A DNA stretch of 22,264 nucleotides from an uncultured Lachnospiraceae bacterium (GCA_910588125.1 CAJUPI010000054.1:1-22264), one strand, 5' to 3'; positions 1 through 8,115 are shown, counted from the first letter of the stretch. Program-made: numbers and translations. Notes: generated from the letters alone by a model not told the origin.

Positions 1-218
1 TTACCTCTGCCACATTTACAGCATTATCAAACGGGAAGCTGTCAGCAATTTTGTCATTCCTGCGGACTTTCGGACTGATTACAGTGCTGTTGCTTACATT
101 GCCGAATATTTGGGGCGTAACAGGGGTATGGCTTGCAGTACCGATAGCAGAACTAGTCACCATGATTGTAGCACTGGTTTTTCTTTATAAGAACAGGGAA
201 AAGTATCACTACGTATAA
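1..218 (+). CDS. MATE family efflux transporter, C-terminal fragment (cut by window edge)
   Basis: The frame is open from position 3 and stops at TAA 216-218, giving the last 71 residues of a longer protein. Two hydrophobic helices are visible (around ILSFLRTFGLITVLLL and VWLAVPIAELVTMIVALVFL), joined by a short NIWGVTGVW turn and followed by a basic tail. The spacing and the GVWLAVPIAE motif match the last two helices of MATE (MOP superfamily) cation-coupled drug exporters. The start and first helices lie outside the window. It ends convergently with the dehydratase gene at 384, with a repeat hairpin between them. It is not a copy of the MATE gene at 12826, since the tails differ clearly. 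Substrate unknown. Confidence 0.72.
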   Translation, partial: TSATFTALSNGKLSAILSFLRTFGLITVLLLTLPNIWGVTGVWLAVPIAELVTMIVALVFLYKNREKYHYV

Positions 219-300
219 AAAAAGATTCTCATTCCGTCCGGCGGTTAATAAAAAACCGTTGTGTGGCGGCAAAATCATCATGCACCAAAACAGAGTACTC

Positions 301-364
301 CGGCGCTGAGCTGTGTAGAAAACGGGGGCACGAAGCGACATCTTCCACTCCCGTTTTCTGCACA
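301..364. repeat. Dispersed repeat copy 1, folding as a 15-bp hairpin between convergent genes
   Basis: The block starting CGGCGCTGAGCTGTGT at 301 recurs with a few differences at 14186, over about 52 bp. In this copy TGTGTAGAAAACGGG (312-326) pairs with CCCGTTTTCTGCACA (350-364), 14 of 15 positions Watson-Crick and one G-T, around a 23-nt loop. It lies in the 165-bp gap between the stop of the MATE fragment (218) and the stop of the dehydratase (384), so it could end transcripts from both sides, though neither side has a long T-run. A smaller stem, CGGTT/AACCG (242-258), precedes it. Confidence 0.7.
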
Positions 365-383
365 TTCCCCGAAACATGAAGGT

Positions 384-2018
384 TTACTTCAGAGTTGCGC
401 CTTTCCTGGCCGTACTGACTGTCTGTGCATACCGGCGGAGTAACCCCTTCTCCTTTGCGCGCTCTACCGGCTTCCACTCTGCTTTCCGTTGTTTTAATTC
501 CTCATCGCTGACTTCCAGAAGGATTTGTCCTTTCCCCAGATTCACGGAGATTTTATCCCCGTCCTGAACCAGTGCGATAGGACCTCCATCTGCTGCCTCC
601 GGGCATAAATATCCGATGCTGAGCCCGCCGCTGGCTCCGGAAAATCTTCCATCTGTAATCACCGCTGTCCGCGGAATTCCTTTAATGATCTCTGTAATTC
701 GGTGCAGCTCCTTCATTCCGGGACCACCCTTTGGCCCTTCATAACGGACAATGATCGCATCTCCTTCATGAATCTGTTTTTCACGAAATGCCGCATAACA
801 CTCATCTTCACTGTTAAATACCTTTGCCGTCCCCGTAAATACGCGAACATCCTCCGGTACAGCCGAAGTTTTCACCAGTGCCCCATCGGGAGCCAGGTTT
901 CCATAAAGCACCTGAATGCCGTCTGCCTTTGATACCGGCTCTTCCATAGTTCGTATCGTTTTCCTGTCACCATCCGCCACTTCATCCAGGATTTCTCCCA
1001 GAGTCCTGCCAGTCACTGTCATTACATCCCGATGCAGCACCGTCCTCAATTCCTTCATTACAGCTGGAATTCCACCGGCATAATGCAGATCTACCACCGT
1101 CTCATTGCCGTTAGGTACAATCGCCGTCAGCACTGGCGTTTTCGTAGTGATCTCAGAAAAATCATCCCAGTCCAGCTCAATCCCCAATTCGGCCGCCAGC
1201 GCCGGAAGATGTATCAAAGCATTCAGGGAACCCCCAATGGCGCTAAGAAGCGTGATCGTATTCTCCAGAGCTTCCCTTGTCATAATCTGTGACGGCGTAA
1301 TCTGCCTCTCTACCAGTTTCATCACTGCCCTCCCCGACTCTCTGGCCGAAAAACGGCGCATACTGGTACTGGAAGGAATCAGGCTGCCTCCCGGAAGCAT
1401 CATACCCAACGACTCACACAATGCCCCCATCGTATTGGCCGTACCCAAAAACGGGCAAATCCCCGGCCCCGTGTAATATTGTAAAGTCCCCTCAATCACA
1501 TCCCGTTCTGTTATTTCTCCCCGCAAAAAGCGCTGGCGAAGCTCCTTTGACTCATTAGGCTTAATCTTGGCAAAGCAGGGGCCGGCCGTCACAATAATGG
1601 ATGGCAAATCAATCCTCGCCGCCGCATTGAGCATTCCCGGCACAATTTTGTCGCAGGAACCCATATAAACCACGCCGTCAAATACGCCTTCTCCTAAAAT
1701 CATAGCCTCCGCCGAATCCGTGATAATCTCACGATGGGGCAGGCAATAACGCATTCCTGAATGTCCCTGGGCAATCCCGTCACACATGGCAACTGTATTG
1801 AATTCCACCGGCTCGCCGCCAGCCTCTAGGATTCCTTTTTTTACCTCTTCTGCCAATTGCTTCAGCGGCTCGTGGCCAGGGCAGATCTCATTCCAGCTAT
1901 TAGCAATCGCAATGAGCGGCTTTGTGTCCAAGGCATCCATAGATACGCCCGCCGAAGCAAGATGGGCCTTTGAAATCGCTCTTTGAAAGGGTTCCAGCTT
2001 ATCAATCGCTCTCATCAT
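384..2018 (-). CDS. IlvD/Edd family dehydratase, probably acting on a (phospho)sugar acid
   Basis: This is a 544-residue iron-sulfur dehydratase of the dihydroxyacid/6-phosphogluconate dehydratase family. Family signatures are present: CDGIAQGHSGMRY (79-91), SCDKIVPGM (121-129), GICPFLGTANTMG (186-198) and TDGRFSGASGG near the C-terminus. Cys46, Cys122 and Cys188 fit the usual cluster ligands. Two ATG codons stand in tandem (2018 and 2015); AAAGGA just upstream suits either. It is the last gene of an operon with a KDPG-type aldolase and a complete PTS. That context argues for a sugar-acid or 6-phosphoaldonate dehydratase rather than branched-chain amino acid synthesis, because no other ilv or leu genes are nearby. 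An automatic label of ilvD is possible but may mislead. Family certain; substrate inferred. Confidence 0.88.
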   Translation of the reverse strand: MMRAIDKLEPFQRAISKAHLASAGVSMDALDTKPLIAIANSWNEICPGHEPLKQLAEEVKKGILEAGGEPVEFNTVAMCDGIAQGHSGMRYCLPHREIITDSAEAMILGEGVFDGVVYMGSCDKIVPGMLNAAARIDLPSIIVTAGPCFAKIKPNESKELRQRFLRGEITERDVIEGTLQYYTGPGICPFLGTANTMGALCESLGMMLPGGSLIPSSTSMRRFSARESGRAVMKLVERQITPSQIMTREALENTITLLSAIGGSLNALIHLPALAAELGIELDWDDFSEITTKTPVLTAIVPNGNETVVDLHYAGGIPAVMKELRTVLHRDVMTVTGRTLGEILDEVADGDRKTIRTMEEPVSKADGIQVLYGNLAPDGALVKTSAVPEDVRVFTGTAKVFNSEDECYAAFREKQIHEGDAIIVRYEGPKGGPGMKELHRITEIIKGIPRTAVITDGRFSGASGGLSIGYLCPEAADGGPIALVQDGDKISVNLGKGQILLEVSDEELKQRKAEWKPVERAKEKGLLRRYAQTVSTARKGATLK

Positions 2019-2084
2019 TATTTCCTTTTCTCTTTTTTGCGTTTATATTTATTCATAACTATTTTAATACCAAAACATTTTCCT

Positions 2085-3428
2085 TTATGCTTCCGCCATG
2101 CTCCGGCGTCCCTTACGGGCCATCATAAACCATATGGCTCCGATCACAAGGACCATAACCGGGATGGAAATGAAAAGATTTCCTGTAAAAGCAGTATAAA
2201 TAAGATAGCTCACCGTAAGGCTGGGGCCTGCAAACGAGGTTATCATATTGCTTCCCAAATCCAAGCCAACCTCTGTGGCAAGCGCCGTCAGGATCGGAGA
2301 AGTCACTGTACCTGCCAACAGGATCGCCGCCGTGCAAAACAAACCGATGATGATGTTCTTAAACAGGTTCCCTTTGGTCATAGCCACCGGCAACGCCACA
2401 CGGAAAGTCACAACCGCCAAATCAGCAAAAGGCAATACCCTGTTTCCCGGCAATATAGCAGCCATCAGGATTGTCAACGGGATGACAATCAGGGAGGTTG
2501 TGATAACATCCGGATTTCCCACAACAATTGCTGCATCCAGGCCAATCAGCAGATTTCTGCCTTTAAACTTTTCCTGACAGAATTTCTTTGCCGCATCCGA
2601 GATTGGCATCAGCCCCTCCATGAAGAGAGATGTCATTTTGGGAATCAGTACCATAACGGCCGCCATATTTACCCCAAGAGTGAGTATCTCTGACACAGAA
2701 TAGCGTGCCAGCGCTCCGATCACACAGCCAAAAATCAGTCCCAGCATCATGGGTTCGCCAAAAATCCCTAGATACTTCTTAGCATCCTTTACGCTGAAAT
2801 CCAACTTATCCACGCCTGGTATCCGATCGAGAACCCAGTTTAGCGGCGCAGCGATAATCACGCTCGACAATGCTGACATAGTAGGAAGCGATACCCCGGG
2901 AATACCAAAAAAATCTTCTACCAGCGGCGCCGTCCAATCCGACAGCTTAAACGAGATCACTGCCATGACTACCGAGGCAGAAACCCCCAGAAACACATTT
3001 TTGGTCACATAATATACCAGGATTCCCACGATCGCCATATGATGATAATTCCATATATCCACATCCAGCGTATCCGTGATCTTCAATACCAACATGATTA
3101 TATTGGTTGCCAAAATCGCAAAAATCAATAAGGCAATAATCGGTGATGCCCAGGTCACTGCCGCAATGGAACCCCAGCCAACATCAAGGATATCCAAATG
3201 TATTCCAAAATTCTCAACCATTGCCTGAGCCGCCGGTCCGATACTGCTCTTCATCATATTTATTACCAGATTAATACCGGCAAAACCAATCCCCAACATC
3301 AATCCCGAGCGGAATGCCTTTCCCAACCTGACACCAAAAACAAGCCCCACAATGGTGATGATAATAGGAAGCATGACCGTCGCTCCGGCATCCAGGATCA
3401 CATTAAAAATACTGTAAAATATCTGCAT
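2085..3428 (-). CDS. PTS transporter subunit IIC, galactitol (Gat) family
   Basis: The 447-residue integral membrane permease of a phosphotransferase system has about ten hydrophobic segments. GatC-type features include the N-terminal AGATVMLPIIITIVGLVFG, the segment WNYHHMAIVGILVY and FGEPMMLGLIFGCVIG. It would move the sugar across the membrane while IIB phosphorylates it. A further Met lies five codons upstream (3443), but the ribosome binding site GGAGG sits inside that extension, 8 nt before the ATG at 3428, so 3428 is preferred. IIB is encoded directly upstream and the dehydratase directly downstream (66-bp gap). The substrate cannot be read from the sequence. Galactitol is unlikely, since no tagatose-pathway genes are present, and a sugar acid is more consistent with the neighbours. 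Confidence 0.9.
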   Translation of the reverse strand: MQIFYSIFNVILDAGATVMLPIIITIVGLVFGVRLGKAFRSGLMLGIGFAGINLVINMMKSSIGPAAQAMVENFGIHLDILDVGWGSIAAVTWASPIIALLIFAILATNIIMLVLKITDTLDVDIWNYHHMAIVGILVYYVTKNVFLGVSASVVMAVISFKLSDWTAPLVEDFFGIPGVSLPTMSALSSVIIAAPLNWVLDRIPGVDKLDFSVKDAKKYLGIFGEPMMLGLIFGCVIGALARYSVSEILTLGVNMAAVMVLIPKMTSLFMEGLMPISDAAKKFCQEKFKGRNLLIGLDAAIVVGNPDVITTSLIVIPLTILMAAILPGNRVLPFADLAVVTFRVALPVAMTKGNLFKNIIIGLFCTAAILLAGTVTSPILTALATEVGLDLGSNMITSFAGPSLTVSYLIYTAFTGNLFISIPVMVLVIGAIWFMMARKGRRSMAEA

Positions 3429-3483
3429 ATTGCCTTCCTCCACTCATATTACTGCATTTTCTTTTTCTTCGTATCCTGTTCTG

Positions 3484-3765
3484 TTATTTTTTCAGCTCCT
3501 CCACAATCTGCTCCAGAGTCGCATCCTCGCCGATCCCGGTCAGCAAAGAAATTGCCGTGATTACCGGGATCGTCACCGTACCGCCGGTAAATTTCCCGGT
3601 AGTTACCAGAAGATCATAATCATCCGCCTTCGACTCCACTTCCAACAGCTTACACTGATTTACTGTAACCGCAACACCGTTTTCCTCACATTTCTCCCGA
3701 ATCTTAGTCGCCACAACTGTAGAAGTTGCAATCCCGTTTCCACACGCTACTAATACTCTCTTCAT
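3484..3765 (-). CDS. PTS subunit IIB, galactitol/lactose-type
   Basis: A 93-residue cytoplasmic phosphocarrier. The N-terminal strand and loop MKRVLVACGNGIATST places the phospho-accepting cysteine at residue 8, the typical P-loop of IIB-Gat proteins, and the length is normal. A ribosome binding site AAAGGA stands about 8-10 nt before the ATG at 3765. It accepts phosphate from the IIA encoded upstream (86-bp gap) and passes it to sugar bound by the IIC encoded 55 bp downstream. Separate A, B and C chains are usual for this PTS family. Confidence 0.92.
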   Translation of the reverse strand: MKRVLVACGNGIATSTVVATKIREKCEENGVAVTVNQCKLLEVESKADDYDLLVTTGKFTGGTVTIPVITAISLLTGIGEDATLEQIVEELKK

Positions 3766-3851
3766 AATTTTTTCCTTTCCTTTTTGTTTGTCCTTGTTTC
3801 AAAGTTTTGCTGCCCTGTCCAAATGAATCCCCAAGCTTTACTTCCGGGCTT

Positions 3852-4316
3852 TTATGCCTCCAGCAGATATCTTCGGATTACTGTCTCAATAGCACTCTTA
3901 TCCTCCGCCACTATTATCTGCTTCACATCCTCCTGATTTTGAATCAGCCCCACAATCTTTTGCAGCATTTCCAGATGCCCGTGGGGTTCTGTGAGCACCA
4001 GCATGATCACCAGGCTCACCGCTATCGCATCCTCCGGCTCATCCATAGCATGAAAATCCACGGCCGGATCCAGTACTGCCACGCACAGCGATGCCGTATT
4101 CACATGGCATACATCTGCATGAGGAATCGCTATATTGATTCCATGAGTATTTAATCCGGTAGGAAAATTCCTCTCCCGCTCCAGGATTGCCTCGCAATAA
4201 GTATCTTTGACAATCCCTTTCTCGCAGAGATGTTGACACATCCGCGTCAGAACCTCCGTATTCGTTTTCGCATTTTCAATCCTCAGAATCAAGGATTGAT
4301 CAAATGCAATACTCAT
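3852..4316 (-). CDS. PTS subunit IIA, fructose/nitrogen-type (EIIA type 2)
   Basis: A 154-residue cytoplasmic PTS_EIIA_2 domain. The active-site histidine is His66 in the motif HGINIAIPHAD, preceded by FPTGL (51-55), as in GatA, FruA-IIA and PtsN-like proteins. The frame is open further upstream, but that part would lie inside the aldolase gene. ATG 4316 has GGAAGGAG just before it and lies 4 nt beyond the aldolase stop (4321), so the two are translationally close. Its role is to carry phosphate from HPr to the IIB at 3484. Because it sits next to IIB/IIC and an activator carrying PTS domains, it may also signal sugar availability to that activator. Confidence 0.9.
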   Translation of the reverse strand: MSIAFDQSLILRIENAKTNTEVLTRMCQHLCEKGIVKDTYCEAILERERNFPTGLNTHGINIAIPHADVCHVNTASLCVAVLDPAVDFHAMDEPEDAIAVSLVIMLVLTEPHGHLEMLQKIVGLIQNQEDVKQIIVAEDKSAIETVIRRYLLEA

Positions 4317-4320
4317 ACCA

Positions 4321-4953
4321 TCACTCTCCTTCCAACTCCCGCAATTTATTCTCCATCTCACGGATGGATTTTTGAATCCCCTCTTCATTTTGATTGAAGA
4401 TATCCTCTTTGCTGAAAATGCCAGAGGCAATACCTGCAAAAGACGCGCCTGCCTGAAAATATTCCACAACATTGGCAGTCCCGATTCCTCCCACTACCAT
4501 TAACGGCATTTTCCCTAAAGGCGCTGCGATATCCGACAGATACTTGCTCCCCAATCTGGCTGCCGGAAATACCTTCACAATGTCCGCACCATCCTCAAAA
4601 CTCTTTTTAATTTCTGTGGGAGAAAATGCCCCTGGTACGCTAAGCACATTCCTCTCTCTGCACAGATCCAGAATCTTCTTGTCCAGCATGGTGGGAGACA
4701 AAAGAAAGGCCGCACCTGCCCCGATCGACGCCTGCGCCTCCTTATAGGTAAGCACCGTACCTGCGCCAACCATAACAGAATCCCCGAACTCCTGGCTGAT
4801 TTTTTCAATCGCTTCCAGGGCTCCGGGCGTATTCATGGTAATCTCGACAGAGCACAGTTTACTTCCCACAAGATTTTTCACAACCGTCCGAATCTGCGGA
4901 TAAGTGTAGCCTCTTAAAATGACCGTTACTTTGGGAAAATTCTGAATTTCCAT
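4321..4953 (-). CDS. KDPG/KHG-type aldolase (2-keto-3-deoxy-6-phospho sugar acid aldolase)
   Basis: A 210-residue class I aldolase of the Eda family, usual length. Seen: the Schiff-base lysine Lys127 in DIVKVFPAARLG, the catalytic glutamate Glu37 in SVEITM, GAGTV (63-67), SVPGAFSPTEI (105-115) and the phosphate-binding VVGGIGTANVVEYFQAGA. The frame extends to 5001, but ATG 4953 has AAAGGAG 9 nt upstream and the conserved N-terminus (FPKVTVILRGYTYPQ) starts just after it. It is the first gene behind the sigma-54 promoter at 4985-5000. It would cleave the keto-deoxy-phospho acid made by the dehydratase at 384 into pyruvate and a three-carbon phosphate. It might also serve uronate breakdown (uxuA/uxuB, in this window), although no KDG kinase is present here. 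The exact sugar epimer is unknown. Confidence 0.9.
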   Translation of the reverse strand: MEIQNFPKVTVILRGYTYPQIRTVVKNLVGSKLCSVEITMNTPGALEAIEKISQEFGDSVMVGAGTVLTYKEAQASIGAGAAFLLSPTMLDKKILDLCRERNVLSVPGAFSPTEIKKSFEDGADIVKVFPAARLGSKYLSDIAAPLGKMPLMVVGGIGTANVVEYFQAGASFAGIASGIFSKEDIFNQNEEGIQKSIREMENKLRELEGE

Positions 4954-4984
4954 ATCGTCCTCACTCCTTTCACCATCTATATAG

Positions 4985-5000
4985 AGCAAGAACAATGCCA
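4985..5000 (-). promoter_or_regulatory. Sigma-54 (-24/-12) promoter for the aldolase-PTS-dehydratase operon
   Basis: Read on the minus strand from 5000, the sequence is TGGCATTGTTCTTGCT. It fits the RpoN consensus TGGCAC-N5-TTGC with the GG and GC dinucleotides spaced exactly as required. It starts immediately after the TAA stop of the activator gene (5001-5003). Transcription would start near 4974, leaving a leader of about 21 nt that includes AAAGGAG and the ATG at 4953. The gene just upstream encodes a sigma-54-dependent AAA+ activator, which strongly supports the call. Confidence 0.85.
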
Positions 5001-7973
5001 TTATTTGTCTGATTTTGTACTTTTACATAAAATATGATAGATTTCCTCCGGCCTTTTACATTCGCGTAGGGCAGAAACCATGGATTCATCCGATATAATC
5101 TGATATAACTGCTCAAAATATTTTTTTGACTTTTCATCCAACGCCAGGACAAAAATCAAATCCACCGTATTGATCCCGTCCCAAGCTACCGGTGTGTCCA
5201 ATTTTGTTACCGCAATGACCGGTTTTCGGACATGCTCCGGGCTTCCATGGGGAATCGCAATACCTCCATTGAGTACGGTGGTCATCATACCTTCCCGCTT
5301 GTACACGCTAAGCAGAAATCCCGGCTCCACATATCCATCTTCCAGCAGCCTGCCAATCATCTCATCCAGCAGCTCATCCTTATATCTTCTGTCGGCGGAT
5401 ATAGAAATGTAACGGGAATGGATTACTTCTTTAAGGTCATTTTCCTCCATTAGCTTGCGGCGCTTTAAAATCTTTCGAAGTATACTCAGGCCATCCCCTG
5501 AATAAACCTTTTGAAGGGATAAAAAAGGATATCTCTCCTGTTCCGGATCAATCGTTCCCACAATCGCTAAAATCTCATAGCTCTCCTCCACTTTCCGGAT
5601 GATCTGGCTGACATCAGCCGCCTCAATATATCCCCGAACCAAGACCTCGACTCCGCCCAGGCTGCTCTTTAAGCGTTCCTCCACAAAATCCCGCAGCAGC
5701 TTTGCCGAACCCTCTCCGGTAATACACAGACATAGCACTGCCTTTTTATTCGGCCTCCTTCCTGTCTCCCTCGCCGCCGCAAACCGCTTCACATCCAGGG
5801 CCTCCACAATCTGCTCCAGGCTGTCATCTGTCCAAAGGGTCCGGCGCACTGCCTCAATCACCATCATGGTGTCTGTCCGCCCCACAATCCCTACAGAAAT
5901 TCCCAGACGCTCCCGGATCTTATCCCCCACCAGCATCAAAGAACCCATATCAGCCAAAATGATAATTCCCTTTCCCTGGTTCAATACCAAAGCAGCCTGA
6001 ATAACCTTCTCCGTCATTTCTGCCGGGGAGTCCATCAGATTCATCTCCAGCCCCTTGGCATAATCAGTTCCCAAAACTGCGTTCGCCACCTCTGCCATCC
6101 CACACGCCACAGCTCCATGAGAAACCACCAACACTCGAATACGGTTTTTCCCGATCTCCTCATGTTCCCGGAACCGGTACAGATACATGGCCAGAAATCC
6201 GATCTCTTCCTCAGGCATACTGAGATAATATTTCCGGCTGATTTCCTGCCAAATCGACTCCGCCGCCTCATATTCTTTTCGGTAACGATCCTTCAGGCCC
6301 TGTACTCTTGTTGCCACCCGGCTTTTACCCTCGCTTCTCTGAAGCGCCATTTTCATATGTACAGCCAACGGGCATAAAAGCGCTTCCCGCAAATCGGGGA
6401 AATATTTTCTTGCCATCTGATAGATGTCCCGAGTTACCTTCATAATTTCCCCGCCCACAATAGTTTCCATTTCGTCTCCGCTAAAACGGGAACGCTCAAT
6501 CTGGCGGATCCCCTGAGAAAATTGCGTCTCAATCTCTGCTGTCAGCCTGCTGTTAATCTCCCCTTCACTGACTCCCGCACGTACAAGCCGATCATAGGTG
6601 CGCTCCAATATTCTGTAAATATCCCAATCTTTCAGCTCCTCCCCTTGTCTTTGCTCTCCTGGTCTTTCCTCCGGGTAAAAATGCATATCCTCCTGAGACA
6701 AACGCGGATTGCGATTCGAGTCATCCGCCAGGTGAGCGCTTTTCAAATCTCCAGTCAAACACGCAAAATCCACCACAATAGTTTCCTGTTTTCGGCGCTT
6801 GCTTTCCAGAAATGCCTTTGCACAGCATACCTTGATGTCTGACTTGACCTGGCCAACATTTCCCACATAGTCAACGCTCATGAGATATTGCAAAACTTCC
6901 TTTTTCACAACAATATATTTTCCCAGCAAACTGGCTTCCTGCCAGAAAAAGTTGCTGATAAATTCCAGGCATTCCTCCTGTGGGCGCTCCCGTAAAGAAG
7001 GAATTTCAATAATCATGGGAATTCTTCTGCGAAAAGTCACTAACAAAGAACTCTGGGGATTCTCCGTTGTGGCGGCGATGATCATCAAATGGCTTTCCCG
7101 CTGAGTGTCCACCTCCCCCAGCCTGCGAAATTTCCCTTTGTCCATCAAATAAAACAATATTTCCTGTCCCTCCGGCGAAAGGCGGTGCACTTCGTCCAAA
7201 AACAGTATTCCTCCATTGCACAGCTCCACCACGCCCTTGCGATCCCTGTCTGCTCCTGTAAAGCTTCCTTTATTATAGCCAAACAATTGAGCCAGCAGCA
7301 GTTGGGGATTGTCCGCATAATCCGCACAATTAAAAGCAAAATACGGCGGATTTTGGCCAAAATTTTCTGTCCCGCAGGCGAAACTGTGCATCAGCTCCGC
7401 CAAGTAGCTTTTCCCTACCCCTGACGGCCCATAGATCAGACAATGGAGCCCTTTGGGCGGATAGAGGACCGCCGCCTGCGCCTGGGAAATCTGATTCATC
7501 AGGCTGCCCCTGTAGCCGATAAAATTCCGAAACACACTGGCATCTGGCTTTTCCGCTGCAACAGCAACAGGCCGGTCTGTGCCGGCCTCTCCTCTGCTCC
7601 TGGCTTCTGTCACAGTTTTTCTCTTTCTGTTTGCCATCTGCGGACATTCCTGGCGAATTTCTTCTGCCAGCCTGCCGACCACATACTTCCCCACAACAAA
7701 CCCTTCTTCCTCTAGCCTCCTGGTCAGCTCACGTTCAGACATAGCAGGAAATACTTTCATTAACTCCTGGAGCCTGGCCTTTAAAAACGGTCTTTTCCGT
7801 TCCCTGGAATCCGCAATCCCCGCTTCCTGCCGGTTAAGTGTGACAGTCTTGCGGTTGACTCCTAGGCGGACAGCTATCTCATCATCAGTCAATGGATTTT
7901 TTCTGTCTTCTCCCTCAATCAATTCTAGAATCTGTTCTTTCATGGCGGCCCCTTCCGTGTATGCCTTCTTCAT
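5001..7973 (-). CDS. LevR-like sigma-54-dependent activator with PRD, EIIA-Man, IIB-like and C-terminal EIIA domains
   Basis: A transcription activator of about 990 residues. Domains in order, numbered from ATG 7973: N-terminal helix-turn-helix region (~1-110); linker; AAA+ sigma-54 interaction domain with Walker A GPSGVGKS (182-189), GSFTGA (236-241, in place of the usual GAFTGA) and Walker B GGILFLDE (254-261); PRD (~480-610) with His539; EIIA-Man-like domain with His619 in VVSHG; IIB-like segment with Cys748/Cys750; and a C-terminal EIIA type 2 domain with His909 in GGIAIPHG. Classical LevR ends in a second PRD; here an EIIA domain takes its place. The start at 7973 is chosen because AGGAG lies 8 nt upstream; ATG 7943 and 8036 are also open. 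PTS phosphorylation presumably tunes its activity. The target is almost certainly the operon directly downstream. Confidence 0.9.
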   Translation of the reverse strand: MKKAYTEGAAMKEQILELIEGEDRKNPLTDDEIAVRLGVNRKTVTLNRQEAGIADSRERKRPFLKARLQELMKVFPAMSERELTRRLEEEGFVVGKYVVGRLAEEIRQECPQMANRKRKTVTEARSRGEAGTDRPVAVAAEKPDASVFRNFIGYRGSLMNQISQAQAAVLYPPKGLHCLIYGPSGVGKSYLAELMHSFACGTENFGQNPPYFAFNCADYADNPQLLLAQLFGYNKGSFTGADRDRKGVVELCNGGILFLDEVHRLSPEGQEILFYLMDKGKFRRLGEVDTQRESHLMIIAATTENPQSSLLVTFRRRIPMIIEIPSLRERPQEECLEFISNFFWQEASLLGKYIVVKKEVLQYLMSVDYVGNVGQVKSDIKVCCAKAFLESKRRKQETIVVDFACLTGDLKSAHLADDSNRNPRLSQEDMHFYPEERPGEQRQGEELKDWDIYRILERTYDRLVRAGVSEGEINSRLTAEIETQFSQGIRQIERSRFSGDEMETIVGGEIMKVTRDIYQMARKYFPDLREALLCPLAVHMKMALQRSEGKSRVATRVQGLKDRYRKEYEAAESIWQEISRKYYLSMPEEEIGFLAMYLYRFREHEEIGKNRIRVLVVSHGAVACGMAEVANAVLGTDYAKGLEMNLMDSPAEMTEKVIQAALVLNQGKGIIILADMGSLMLVGDKIRERLGISVGIVGRTDTMMVIEAVRRTLWTDDSLEQIVEALDVKRFAAARETGRRPNKKAVLCLCITGEGSAKLLRDFVEERLKSSLGGVEVLVRGYIEAADVSQIIRKVEESYEILAIVGTIDPEQERYPFLSLQKVYSGDGLSILRKILKRRKLMEENDLKEVIHSRYISISADRRYKDELLDEMIGRLLEDGYVEPGFLLSVYKREGMMTTVLNGGIAIPHGSPEHVRKPVIAVTKLDTPVAWDGINTVDLIFVLALDEKSKKYFEQLYQIISDESMVSALRECKRPEEIYHILCKSTKSDK

Positions 7974-8054
7974 TAAACCTTCTCCTGCCTGCAAACCACT
8001 TGCTGCTTTATATGAAGGTATCCTGCAGTATCTCATTTCTGGTGATATAATGCT

Positions 8055-8083
8055 ATTTTATCTCAATCCAGGGCATATTACAA
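8055..8083 (-). promoter_or_regulatory. Putative sigma-A promoter of the activator gene
   Basis: On the minus strand TTGTAA (8083-8078) and TAAAAT (8060-8055) are separated by 17 nt. Transcription would start near 8048, about 75 nt ahead of ATG 7973. The boxes are imperfect (4/6 and 5/6 matches). It is the best candidate in the gap between bioA and the activator gene. Confidence 0.4.
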
Positions 8084-8115
8084 GCTGTCTGTTTGCAGGT
8101 CACCGTTTACAGAGA

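Noticed and set aside
1983..2693. Long plus-strand open frame (236 codons) opposite the PTS IIC gene
   Set aside because: It lies antisense to a clear membrane permease, has low-complexity His/Arg/Gln-rich composition and lacks a ribosome binding site. It is a shadow of the real gene.
5012..5033. Loose inverted repeat (TTTTGTA / TACATAAAA) near the end of the activator gene
   Set aside because: The arms need an indel to pair and the DNA is A/T-rich coding sequence. Not convincing as an operator.
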